Origin: S012-109 sp964425105
Lineage (GTDB): Bacteria; Pseudomonadota; Gammaproteobacteria; SZUA-140
NCBI GenBank assembly: GCA_964425105.1
Contig: CAYRLE010000015.1
Coordinates: forward strand, 1-39,698
DNA: 39,698 bases
Reading direction: 5' to 3'
Shown here: one piece after another, positions 22,812 through 31,442 of the stretch
Layout: each line of letters begins with the position of its first letter
Numbering within the stretch: the stretch's first letter is position 1
The notes under the pieces: generated by a model
What the model was told of the DNA's origin: nothing
Databases searched by the model: none
What the model saw: only the letters and a program-made list of their open reading frames with translations
Translations under genes and position numbers: made by a program

Positions 22812-25418
22812 ATGGACCTGCAACGTCAAACCGACGATTACGCCCGCCAGGATGCGCAGGACTCCCTGCGCGACCTGGAGAGCGACGCCGAACACGGCCT
22901 GAGCCGTGCTGAGGCGCAGGCACGCCTGGCACAATACGGCTACAACGAGATCGAGGAAAAGGAAGAGCCTCTCTGGCACCGCATCCTGCGCCGTTTCTGG
23001 GGGCCCATCCCCTGGATGATCGAAGTGGCCGCCCTTCTTTCGGCACTGGTGCGAAAGTGGGAGGACTTCGTCATCATCACCATCATGCTGCTGGTGAACG
23101 CTCTGCTGGACTTCTTCCAGGAACATCGCGCCCTCAACGCGCTCAAAGCCCTCAAGCAGCGTCTGGCCAGTGAGGCCATCGTGCTGCGCGATGGGGAGTT
23201 CCGCACCCTGCCCGCCCGTGAACTGGTGCCCGGTGATATCGTCAAGCTCAAGATCGGCGATATCGTGCCCGCCGATGTACAGCTCCTGCGGGGCGACTAC
23301 CTGCTCGTCGACCAGTCGACCCTCACTGGTGAGTCCCTGCCGGTGAGCAAGAAGGTCAACGAAGTGGCCTACGCCAACACCATCGTCAAGCAGGGCGAGA
23401 TGCTGGCCCTGGTGGTCAACACCGGCGCCGCCACCAACTTCCACACCGTAGTGGCCCTGGTGGCCAAGGCCAGCCTGGAGGAGCGCAGCCATTTCCAGAA
23501 GATGGTGATCCAGATCGGCAACTTCCTGATCCTCATCACTCTGGCCCTGGTGCTGCTGATCGTGTTGGTGGCCCTGTTCCGCCACGAGGGCGGCCTGGAG
23601 ATCGCGCGCTTCGCCATGGTGCTCACGGTAGCAGCCATCCCCGTGGCCCTGCCGGCGGTGCTCTCGGTGACCATGGCGGTAGGCGCCATGAACCTGGCGC
23701 GGCGCCAGGCCATCGTCAGCCGCCTCACCGCCATCGAGGAGTTGGCGGGTGTGGATGTGTTCTGCTCCGACAAGACCGGCACCCTGACCCGCAACGAGAT
23801 GCAAGTGGTGGAACCGGTGGTCTTGGATGACCATAACGAGCATCAGCTGTTTCTGGTGGCAGTACTGGCCTCGCGCCTGGAAAACCGCGACCCCATCGAG
23901 TTGCCTCTCTATCACTACATCGATGAACACTTACCCGACCTCGATTGGCAGAGCTGGCGCCAGAGAGACTTTGTGCCCTTCGACCCCATCCGCAAACGTA
24001 CCGAGGCGGCAGTGGAGAAGGATGGCGAGTGTTTCATCGCCGTGAAGGGTGCGCCCCAGGTGTTGTTGGAGATGGCAGATCTGCCCGATGAAAAGTCCCG
24101 TGACATTGCACAGATGGTGGATCTGCTGGCCACCAAGGGCTACCGCACCCTGGCGGTGGGACGCCGCCGCGGCCAGGCGCCACTGGAACTGCTGGGCCTG
24201 ATCCCCCTCTACGATCCCCCCCGCGAGGACTCGCGGGCAGTGATCGCCGAGATGCGCAATTATGGCGTGGCGGTCAAGATGGTCACCGGCGACAACCTGG
24301 CCATCGCCCGCGAGATCGGCCGCCTGTTAGGCCTGGAACAGCGCACCATGCGCTCCAGCCAACTGTCGGGCACCGCCGCCAATGAACTGCTGAACCTGGC
24401 GGAAGTGTTGTCGGCGGCCATCTACCGGCGCCTGAAGCCCGAGGTCACCCGCAAGGAGGCCCTGCAGTTCGCCCAGGCGGTGATGGATGCGGTACGCGAG
24501 ATGTACGACACCAGCCTCCTGGAGCGGGAGTTTATCCACACCCATGAATCGGCCATCATCGAGATGATCGAATCGGTGGACATCTTCGCCGAGGTGGTGC
24601 CGGAGGACAAATACCGCATCGTCGATACTCTGCAGAAGGGCGGCCACATCGTGGCCATGACCGGCGACGGCGTCAACGACGCCCCGGCCCTGAAGAAAGC
24701 CGACTGCGGCTTCGCCGTGGCCAACGCCACCGACGCCGCGCGCGCCGCCGCCGACATCATCCTCACCAGCCCCGGCTTGGGGGTGATCAACGACGCCATG
24801 CAGCAGGCGCGCATCACCTTCGAGCGCATGAAGAGCTATGCCATGTTCCGCATCGCCGAGACCATCCGCATCATTCTCTTCATGACCCTGAGCATCGTGG
24901 TGTTCAACTTCTACCCCATCACCGCCCTGATGATCATCCTCCTGGCGCTGCTCAACGACATCCCCATCCTGGCCATCGCCTACGACCGCACCAAGGTGGA
25001 CCGGAAACCCGTGCGCTGGAACATGCACGAACTGCTCACCGTGTCCACGGTGCTGGGCATCACCGGCGTGACCTCCTCCTTCGTCCTGTTCTTCATCCTG
25101 CGCCAGTACGGCCTGGCGGAGGACGTGATCCAGACCCTGCTGTTCCTCAAACTCATCATCGCCGGCCACAGCACGCTCTACATCATGCGCGTGGAGGGCT
25201 GGTTCTGGCAACGCCCCTGGCCCGCGCCGCTGCTGTTCTGGGCCACCTTCGGCACCGAGATCGCGGGCACCCTGGTGGCGGTCTACGGCATCTTCGTCAC
25301 CCCCATCGGCTGGCAGGCCGCCCTGTGGATCTGGGCCTATGCGCTGGCCTGGTTCCTCGTGGAGAATATGGTGAAGATCTGGGTCTACCGCCTGCTGCGC
25401 CAGCAGGCCGCCACCTGA
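22812..25418 (+). CDS. P3A-type plasma-membrane proton-efflux ATPase
   Basis: An 868-residue P-type ATPase. The cation-ATPase N-domain GLSRAEAQARLAQYGYNEI is at 29-47. TGES lies at 172-175, the phosphorylated D320 in CSDKTGTLT, the nucleotide-binding KGAPQ further on and the hinge TGDGVNDAPALKKADCGFAVANATDAARAAADI near 616-648. The membrane motif AAIPVALPAVLSV replaces the calcium-pump PEGLP and is typical of PMA-type proton pumps. An insert of about 70 residues (about 515-585, SSQLSGTAANELLNLAEVL onward) sits before the FAEVVPEDKY motif and is longer than in fungal or plant enzymes. It starts 13 bases after ftsH, so both are one transcription unit. It would export protons at ATP cost, useful against acid or proton leak. 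Confidence 0.9.
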   Translation: MDLQRQTDDYARQDAQDSLRDLESDAEHGLSRAEAQARLAQYGYNEIEEKEEPLWHRILRRFWGPIPWMIEVAALLSALVRKWEDFVIITIMLLVNALLDFFQEHRALNALKALKQRLASEAIVLRDGEFRTLPARELVPGDIVKLKIGDIVPADVQLLRGDYLLVDQSTLTGESLPVSKKVNEVAYANTIVKQGEMLALVVNTGAATNFHTVVALVAKASLEERSHFQKMVIQIGNFLILITLALVLLIVLVALFRHEGGLEIARFAMVLTVAAIPVALPAVLSVTMAVGAMNLARRQAIVSRLTAIEELAGVDVFCSDKTGTLTRNEMQVVEPVVLDDHNEHQLFLVAVLASRLENRDPIELPLYHYIDEHLPDLDWQSWRQRDFVPFDPIRKRTEAAVEKDGECFIAVKGAPQVLLEMADLPDEKSRDIAQMVDLLATKGYRTLAVGRRRGQAPLELLGLIPLYDPPREDSRAVIAEMRNYGVAVKMVTGDNLAIAREIGRLLGLEQRTMRSSQLSGTAANELLNLAEVLSAAIYRRLKPEVTRKEALQFAQAVMDAVREMYDTSLLEREFIHTHESAIIEMIESVDIFAEVVPEDKYRIVDTLQKGGHIVAMTGDGVNDAPALKKADCGFAVANATDAARAAADIILTSPGLGVINDAMQQARITFERMKSYAMFRIAETIRIILFMTLSIVVFNFYPITALMIILLALLNDIPILAIAYDRTKVDRKPVRWNMHELLTVSTVLGITGVTSSFVLFFILRQYGLAEDVIQTLLFLKLIIAGHSTLYIMRVEGWFWQRPWPAPLLFWATFGTEIAGTLVAVYGIFVTPIGWQAALWIWAYALAWFLVENMVKIWVYRLLRQQAAT

Positions 25419-25434
25419 ACAAACGGATGGGAAG

Positions 25435-27141
25435 ATGGAACATGCGCTGCTCAGCGAAAGCCTGACCATCGTCCTGGCCTCAACGGCCGTCATCGCCCTG
25501 TGCGTGCGCGCCGGCTTCTCCCCCATCATCGGCTATCTGGCCACGGGACTGCTCATCGGCCCCTATGGCCTGGGCCTGCTGGCGCTCACCGAGGGCACGC
25601 GATTCCTGGCAGAACTGGGGGTGGTGCTGCTGATGTTCATGGTGGGCCTGGAGTTCTCCATCCCACGCATGCTGGCCGCGCGCCAGTTGATCTTCGGCAT
25701 GGGCGGCCTGCAGGTACTCGCCACCACTGCGTTGGTGGCCATGGGCGCATTGTTGCTGGGCGTGGCCTGGCTGCCCGCTGTCATCCTCGGTGGCGCCGTG
25801 GCCATGTCCTCCACAGCGCTCACTCTGAAGCAACTGGCCGACGAGGACGAACTGAACAGCAGCCACGGCCGCCTGGCGGTGGCCGTGCTGCTGTTTCAGG
25901 ACCTCGCCACCCTGCCCTTTCTGGCACTGATCCACGCCTATGGCGGCGCTGGCAACAGCGCCGGGCTCGTGAAACAGATCGCCCTGGCCACTGTCGGCTT
26001 CCTGGTTATTGCCTTCCTCAGCCGCCAGGCACTGCACGGCATCCTGGGCTGGATCGCCCGCCTGCGTTCTGCGGAACTGTTTCTGCTCACGGTGCTGGCC
26101 ATGGCCCTGGGCATGGCCTATCTGGCCCACTGGTTCGGCCTGTCGCTGCCCATCGGCGCCTTCCTGGTGGGCATGGTCATCGGTGAAAGCGACTTCCGCC
26201 ACCAAGTGGAAGACGACCTGCGGCCCTTCCGCGACGTCCTCCTGGGCCTGTTCTTCTTTACCATCGGCACCCAGATCGATCCCGGCGTCCTGCTCGACCA
26301 ACCCGCCACCACCCTTGCCGCCCTGGCGCTATTCCTGATACTCAAGATGCTGGTCATCCTTGCCATCACCCTGCCCACGGCATGGCGCGGCATGACGGGC
26401 TTGCGCAGCGCCCTGGTACTTGCCCATGGCAGCGAGTTTGGCCTGCTGATATTGTCCCTGGCCATGCAGCAAGGCAATCTGCTGCCGGAGTCACTGGCCC
26501 AGCCCTTTCTGCTGGGACTGGTCTTAAGCCTGTCTCTGGCCCCCTTCCTGATCCAACACAACGAGCGCCTGGCACGCTGGTTGCTGCCAGCGGGCCACGA
26601 ATGGGAGGGTGACAATAGCGCCGCCGATGTCGCCGAGGCCAGCCGGCAATTGGAAAACCATGTGATCCTGTGCGGCTGCGGGCGCATAGGGCGTCTGGTG
26701 GCCTCCGCCCTGGAGACGGGCGGCATCCCCTACATCGCCATCGAACTGGAATATGAACAACTGGAACAGGCCCGGCACCAAGGGCATCGCGTGGTCTTCG
26801 GCGATGCCAGCCGGAGCCGCCTGCTGGAGGCCGCGGGGCTGCGCCGCGCCAGCGCGGTGGTCGTCACCTTCGACCGCCACCGTACCGTGGAAAAGATTTT
26901 GCATCATGTCCGCCACCTCAATCCTGCCATCCACACGGTGGTCAGCAGCCGCGATGAGCACGAACTGGAAAGCCTCATTCAGGCTGGCGCCAGCGCCGTG
27001 CTCCCCGAAAATCTCGCCGCCGGCCTTGCCCTGGGAGCCCATGTGTTGGTGGCCATGGGCTTGAACCACGAAGAAGTGGCGCGCCATATCGAAACCCTGC
27101 GTGCAGCGCTGCAGGCCGAACCCAGCGGGGTTCGCTATTGA
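25435..27141 (+). CDS. KefB/KefC-type CPA2 cation:proton antiporter with RCK domain
   Basis: A 568-residue protein. Residues 1-380 contain about 12 hydrophobic segments with FLAELGVVLLMFMVGLEFS near 58 and LLFQDLATLPFLAL near 154, both typical of CPA2 antiporters. A TrkA-N (RCK) nucleotide-binding domain begins at about 405 with HVILCGCGRIGR, the GxGxxG dinucleotide loop, followed by EYEQLEQARHQGHRVVFGDA. Such proteins exchange K+ for H+ and can be gated by metabolites. The start at ATG 25435 follows GGGAAG and lies 16 bases after the proton ATPase, so it is likely cotranscribed. Together with the pump it would link potassium and pH control under stress. Confidence 0.9.
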   Translation: MEHALLSESLTIVLASTAVIALCVRAGFSPIIGYLATGLLIGPYGLGLLALTEGTRFLAELGVVLLMFMVGLEFSIPRMLAARQLIFGMGGLQVLATTALVAMGALLLGVAWLPAVILGGAVAMSSTALTLKQLADEDELNSSHGRLAVAVLLFQDLATLPFLALIHAYGGAGNSAGLVKQIALATVGFLVIAFLSRQALHGILGWIARLRSAELFLLTVLAMALGMAYLAHWFGLSLPIGAFLVGMVIGESDFRHQVEDDLRPFRDVLLGLFFFTIGTQIDPGVLLDQPATTLAALALFLILKMLVILAITLPTAWRGMTGLRSALVLAHGSEFGLLILSLAMQQGNLLPESLAQPFLLGLVLSLSLAPFLIQHNERLARWLLPAGHEWEGDNSAADVAEASRQLENHVILCGCGRIGRLVASALETGGIPYIAIELEYEQLEQARHQGHRVVFGDASRSRLLEAAGLRRASAVVVTFDRHRTVEKILHHVRHLNPAIHTVVSSRDEHELESLIQAGASAVLPENLAAGLALGAHVLVAMGLNHEEVARHIETLRAALQAEPSGVRY

Positions 27142-27154
27142 CGACGGCCTGCCA

Positions 27155-27667
27155 TCAAGGCCTGTCAACGGCAGCCAGAATACCCTGCAGCAGGGCCATT
27201 GGCGCAGGCGGGCAACCGGGAATCCTGACATCCACCGGCAATACGTTTTCCACGGCGCCGCAGCTGGCATAGGAGACACCGAACTCCCCACCGTTGCAGG
27301 CACAATCACCGGCGGCAATCACGATGCGGGGCTCTGGAGTAGCCTCCCAGGTACGGCGCAATGCCGCCTCCATGTGACGAGAAACGGGACCGGTCACCAG
27401 CAGGGCGTCGGCATGGCGCGGCGAGGCGACGAAGTGCACGCCGAAGCGCTCGATATCGTAATAGGGATTGTTGAGGGCGTGGATTTCCAATTCACAGCCA
27501 TTGCAGGAGCCGGCATCCACGGCGCGTATGGCCAGGCTGCCGCCATAGCGGGCGCCCAGCACACGCCTGACCTCGATGCCGAGGCGTGCCAGCTCATCGT
27601 CGCCCGTGCCCGGTGCTGACTCCGTGACCGTGCCGGTACGCAGGATTTTCTTGAAGATTCTCAGCAT
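27155..27667 (-). CDS. HyfI/NuoB-like [4Fe-4S] subunit of the hydrogenase-like complex
   Basis: A 170-residue protein of the NuoB/HycG/HyfI family. The cluster-N2-type cysteines are present: SCNGCELE near residue 54, DCACNGGEFG near 120 and IPGCPPAP near 149. In complex I and group 4 hydrogenases this cluster passes electrons to the catalytic subunit. It is the last gene of the leftward operon, 39 bp after the large-subunit gene, and converges on the KefB-like gene with 13 bp between. Its retention of cluster ligands shows that the complex still handles electrons even though the large subunit lost the nickel site. Confidence 0.88.
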   Translation of the reverse strand: MLRIFKKILRTGTVTESAPGTGDDELARLGIEVRRVLGARYGGSLAIRAVDAGSCNGCELEIHALNNPYYDIERFGVHFVASPRHADALLVTGPVSRHMEAALRRTWEATPEPRIVIAAGDCACNGGEFGVSYASCGAVENVLPVDVRIPGCPPAPMALLQGILAAVDRP

Positions 27668-27706
27668 ACTAGGGCCTGTTAACGCAAATCCAGTGGACTC
27701 TGCACC

Positions 27707-29293
27707 TCAGAGATCATGTCCCGAATAGGAGGCGTTCACCGACTTGTTGCAGACCGGAAACTCGGGGACGATAGTGTCCCCCATGACAGCCTCCAGGGCC
27801 GGCCAGTTGAACCAGCTGGGATCGCGGGGAAAGAAGCGGGCAATGCGTCCTGCCTCGTCGCAGCGCACATAGCTGACGATCTCACCGCGCCAGCCCTCGA
27901 CGATGCCCAGTCCCTCACCGCCACCAGCGGGCAGTATCAACGGATGGTGTATGTCACCATCGGGCAACTTTGCCAGCAATTCGTCCAACAGCGCAAGGGA
28001 TGCCAGGATCTCTTCCATGCGCACCCGCAGGCGGGCCGCCACGTCGCCCTCGCTGTAGCAGGGCACGGTGAGCGCCAGCAGGTCATAGGGCGCATAAGGG
28101 CTGTGGCGGCGCACATCGAATGAGAGGCCGGACGCCCTGCCCACATAGCCCAGACAACCCAGGCGGCGCGCCGTGTCATGACTCAGGCGCCCCGTGTTCA
28201 GCAGGCGGTCCTCCAGGGCCGGGTGGTCCAAGAGGATGTCATAGAGCCCCGCCAACTCGGCGCGCAAAGCCTGGTGATCAGCGGACAACAGCACCACACC
28301 CTGCGCCGTGATATTGGACGCCACTCCGCCGGGCACCACGACATCCATGAGCAGGCGGTGCCCAAACAGCTCGGCGCTGCGCCGCTGCCAGGCCTCGCGC
28401 AGCCGGGAAAACTGGTAGAAGGCGAAGGCAAAGCCCACATCGTTGCAGATGGCCCCGATATCGCCCAGATGATTGGCGATACGCTCGCGCTCCGCCAGCA
28501 AGGCGCGCAGGGCCAGGGCCCGCGGTGCAGGCTCGATGCCGGCCACTTGCTCCAGCGCCTGGCAGGCGGCCCAGGCATGGGCCACCGTGGAATCGCCCGA
28601 CACCCGCCCGGCGAGGCGCGCCAGGCCATGGGCATCCCGGCCCACGGCGATTTTCTCGATACCTTTGTGGACATAGCCAAGGCGCGCCTCCAGGCGCAGC
28701 ACCCTCTCGCCCACGGCCTGAAAGCGGAAATGACCCGGTTCGATGATGCCGGCGTGCACCGGCCCCACGGGAATTTCATAGACGCCGCTACCCTGTACCG
28801 TCTGAAAGGGGTAGTCGTCGTCCGGCCCGGCCCGCTCCACGGCCCTTCCCTGCAGCGGAAAGTCATTGCGCAGGGGATAGCTGCCCTCGGGCCAGGCCCG
28901 GTGGCGGGTCCAGCGCCGCGGATCGGGGTGATCCACGAAGACGATGCCGTGCAGATCATGGATATGGCGCTCCATGCGCCCGGCAGCGGGAAAGGCCCTG
29001 GCCTGGGAGGGCAGCTGGGGCGCTGCCAGGGGCAGGCGGGTGACCAGCAACAGATGAGCGCCGCCGCTTTCCAGCAGGGCGAAGAGCGCGAAAGCCCCAT
29101 CGCGCTGATCCGCCCAGCACCCGGCCCAGCGCCACTCCAAGGTCGCCGCGCAGGCAGCGGCGCGGCCCCAGTCCCGGGCCTCGATTTCCAGCAGGCGGGC
29201 CGCGCCGAAGCTTTCCCGGGGCTCCCCCAGGGCTTGCACCTGCTCGTCGCGCAGCCCTGCCAGATACGCCGCCAGCCGTTCCTGATGGTTCAT
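27707..29293 (-). CDS. HyfG/HycE-like large subunit lacking the Ni-Fe cysteines
   Basis: A 528-residue protein. The N-terminal part to about 160 is NuoC-like (DLHGIVFVDHPDPRRW near 113), and the rest is NuoD/HycE-like (YVHKGIEKIAVGRDAHGLARLAGR near 207). Hydrogenases have RxCGxC at the first nickel site; here the segment is RVSGDSTVAH at 230-239, with both cysteine positions replaced by serine. The C-terminal DPCxxC is replaced by SVNASYSGHDL. So there is no Ni-Fe ligation, and this is an energy-converting hydrogenase-related (Ehr) or complex-I-like subunit. ATG 29293 overlaps the previous stop as ATGA; the frame extends upstream but only inside the neighbouring gene. Confidence 0.88.
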   Translation of the reverse strand: MNHQERLAAYLAGLRDEQVQALGEPRESFGAARLLEIEARDWGRAAACAATLEWRWAGCWADQRDGAFALFALLESGGAHLLLVTRLPLAAPQLPSQARAFPAAGRMERHIHDLHGIVFVDHPDPRRWTRHRAWPEGSYPLRNDFPLQGRAVERAGPDDDYPFQTVQGSGVYEIPVGPVHAGIIEPGHFRFQAVGERVLRLEARLGYVHKGIEKIAVGRDAHGLARLAGRVSGDSTVAHAWAACQALEQVAGIEPAPRALALRALLAERERIANHLGDIGAICNDVGFAFAFYQFSRLREAWQRRSAELFGHRLLMDVVVPGGVASNITAQGVVLLSADHQALRAELAGLYDILLDHPALEDRLLNTGRLSHDTARRLGCLGYVGRASGLSFDVRRHSPYAPYDLLALTVPCYSEGDVAARLRVRMEEILASLALLDELLAKLPDGDIHHPLILPAGGGEGLGIVEGWRGEIVSYVRCDEAGRIARFFPRDPSWFNWPALEAVMGDTIVPEFPVCNKSVNASYSGHDL

Positions 29294-30762
29294 AGCAGCT
29301 GCCCCCCGGAGATCAACAGCGTCGCCTCGTCCAGCCAGCGGGCGAGAAAGGCGGGGATGGCCAGCCCCAGCCACAGCACCAGCCCCAGATGCAGTAGTAC
29401 CGGCAGCATGTTGGCGGCCACCGGCTGCTGCCCCTCCGGCGCCTTGCCATAGACCATGGGGTGCAGATGGCGAAAGAGGCCGGCGAAAGCCACGGCCAAG
29501 CCCATCACCAGCAGCGCGGTCAACCAGGGCCAACGCTGCATGGTGGCGGAAAGCAGCAGAAATTCGCTGGCGAACACGCCAAAAGGCGGAAAACCGGCGA
29601 TAGCCGCCACCCCCAGCAACAGCCCCCAGCCCACTGCCGGCTGGGTGCGGATCAGGCCGCGGATCTGCTCGATGCTCTGGGTGCCGGCAATGTGGGTGGC
29701 ATGGCCCACGGTGACGAAAATGGCCGACTTGGTCAGGGAGTGCACCAGCATGTGCAGCAGCGCAGCGAAGGTGGCCAAGGGCCCGCCGATGCCGAAGGCA
29801 AAGGTCATCAGGCCCATGTGCTCGATGGAGGAATAGCTGAACATGCGCTTGATGTCGCGCTGGCGATGGAGGAACAGCCCGGCCACCAGGAACGACAACA
29901 GCCCAAAGCCCATCATCAGGTGACCCGCCAGGGCCGCCTTGGCGGTTCCCGCCAGGGCGCCGTCCACCAGCATCTTGAAACGCACCACGGCATACAGGGC
30001 GACGTTGAGCAGCAGCCCGGACAACACCGCCGACATGGGGGTGGGGCCCTCGGAGTGGGCATCCGGCAGCCAGTTGTGCAGGGGCACCAGGCCTACCTTG
30101 GTGCCATAGCCCACCAGGAGAAAGACGAAGGCGATGGCCATCACCGTGGGCGACAGGTGCTGCGCGCTGTCATACAACATGCTCCAGCTGAGCCCCGCCC
30201 CGGCATTGGCCAAGGCATGCTGGGCGGCAAAATAGACCAGCACCGTGCCGAACAGCGCCAGGGCGATGCCCACCCCGCAGAGAATGAAATATTTCCAGGC
30301 CGCCTCCACCGACTCCGGGGTCCGATAGAGGCTCACCAGCAACACCGTGGCCAGGGTCGCACCCTCCACTGCCACCCACAACACGCCGAGATTGTCGGTG
30401 GTCAGCGCCAGCAGCATGGTGAACAGAAAGGCCTGGAACATGGCATGGTAGAGGCGCATGCGGCGCGGCGGCAGCCGGCGCCGACTCCCGACATGGGCCA
30501 TATAGGGTCGGGAGAAAATGGCCGTGGTCAAACCCACGAAGGCGGTCAACACCACCAGGTAGACATTGAAGGCATCGACGTTGAAACCCTGGCCGGAAAA
30601 GCCGCCGCTGTCCAGTACCTGCAGGGCCAGTGCCAGCGCCGCCAGCAGCGAGGCGCCGCAGAAGCCGAGATTCAGCCAGCCGGCGGCCGCCCGCGGCGGC
30701 AACAGCGCCAGCACCACCATGCCCGCCAGGGGGGTGAATACTGTCAACAGCAGCACGTTCAC
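29290..30762 (-). CDS. HyfF-like (NuoM/NuoN-type) proton-translocating membrane subunit
   Basis: A 490-residue antiporter-like subunit with about 13-14 hydrophobic segments. The signature TKVGLVPLHNWLPDAHSEGPTPMSAVLSG is near 223-251 (lysine of TK and the histidines of the proton channel), and HRQRDIKRMFSYSSIEHMG lies near 300-320, matching HyfF/NuoM. The second broken-helix lysine region is HSLTKSAIFVTVGH. GTG 30762 is the start: it overlaps the HyfE-like stop as GTGA and has GAGGAG just upstream. In such complexes each antiporter-like subunit moves protons or sodium when electrons pass through the peripheral arm. Confidence 0.88.
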   Translation of the reverse strand: MNVLLLTVFTPLAGMVVLALLPPRAAAGWLNLGFCGASLLAALALALQVLDSGGFSGQGFNVDAFNVYLVVLTAFVGLTTAIFSRPYMAHVGSRRRLPPRRMRLYHAMFQAFLFTMLLALTTDNLGVLWVAVEGATLATVLLVSLYRTPESVEAAWKYFILCGVGIALALFGTVLVYFAAQHALANAGAGLSWSMLYDSAQHLSPTVMAIAFVFLLVGYGTKVGLVPLHNWLPDAHSEGPTPMSAVLSGLLLNVALYAVVRFKMLVDGALAGTAKAALAGHLMMGFGLLSFLVAGLFLHRQRDIKRMFSYSSIEHMGLMTFAFGIGGPLATFAALLHMLVHSLTKSAIFVTVGHATHIAGTQSIEQIRGLIRTQPAVGWGLLLGVAAIAGFPPFGVFASEFLLLSATMQRWPWLTALLVMGLAVAFAGLFRHLHPMVYGKAPEGQQPVAANMLPVLLHLGLVLWLGLAIPAFLARWLDEATLLISGGQLL

Positions 30763-31442
30763 GGCTCCTCCTCGCGCGCCGTGAGCCGGTTGAGGCGGTC
30801 CACGTCCAGGGAGTCGATGCTCTCCCGGATATGAAAGAAAAAGACCCCGAACAAGACCGCCGCCACCAGCACATCGAAGGCGATGCCCAATTCCACCACC
30901 AATGGCATACCATGGGTGGCCGCCATGGCCGCCAGGAACAGGCCGTTTTCCATGGACATGAAGCCGATCACCTGGGTCACCGCCTGGCGCCGGGTCACCA
31001 TGATCAACAAACCGATGAGTACCACGGCCAGACTGACGGAAAGCATGTTGCGGGTGGCCACCAGTTCCAGCTTGACGATGGGCAGGGCCACCCAGTAACT
31101 GAAAATCACCAGGGCGGCGCCCGCCATCAGCACCGAGGCGGGATGTTCCAGGGCATCCACATGGCGCTCCAGTTCCAGGCGCCGCACCAGACGGTGCAGC
31201 ATCCAGGGTATCAGCAGTGCCTTGAGGACAAGGGTCAAGGCGGCCGAGACCAGCAAATGGGGCTCGCCGCCGGACACCGCCACCAAGGCAGTGGCGCCCG
31301 CCAGCACCGCTCCCTGCCAGGCGAAGATGTGAATAGCGGACAACAGGCGCACCTGAGCCAGGAGCGAGAAGGACAGGAACAGCACCACAGCGGCGAGCAC
31401 GAACACCGCCTGCTCCATGAGGGTCAATTGCGCCAGGCTCAC
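30759..31442 (-). CDS. HyfE-like (NuoK-related) membrane subunit
   Basis: A 227-residue membrane protein with about seven hydrophobic segments. The motif MENGLFLAAMA near residue 166 is the conserved glutamate helix of the NuoK/HyfE family, here within VTQVIGFMSMENGLFLAAM. The C-terminus has VAAVLFGVFFFHIRESIDSLD, shared with HyfE. The start is GTG at 31442, whose GTGA overlaps the stop of the HyfC-like gene. The same frame stays open upstream for about 300 codons, but that is antisense-like composition within the neighbour and is not used. ATG at 31418 is an alternative. Confidence 0.82.
   Translation of the reverse strand: MSLAQLTLMEQAVFVLAAVVLFLSFSLLAQVRLLSAIHIFAWQGAVLAGATALVAVSGGEPHLLVSAALTLVLKALLIPWMLHRLVRRLELERHVDALEHPASVLMAGAALVIFSYWVALPIVKLELVATRNMLSVSLAVVLIGLLIMVTRRQAVTQVIGFMSMENGLFLAAMAATHGMPLVVELGIAFDVLVAAVLFGVFFFHIRESIDSLDVDRLNRLTAREEEP

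Noticed and set aside
20810..22813. A 667-codon open frame on the minus strand over ftsH
   Set aside because: It is antisense to FtsH, whose motifs are all intact. High GC produces long open frames opposite real genes, and its product has no known domain.
26366..26726. Frames on both strands inside the KefB-like gene
   Set aside because: They are shadows within an intact antiporter coding sequence.
28178..29452. Long plus-strand frames over the hyf-like operon (also 29461-30834 and 32452-34140)
   Set aside because: They lie opposite intact membrane subunits and have His/Gln/Gly-rich composition typical of antisense frames. No ribosome sites or domains are seen.
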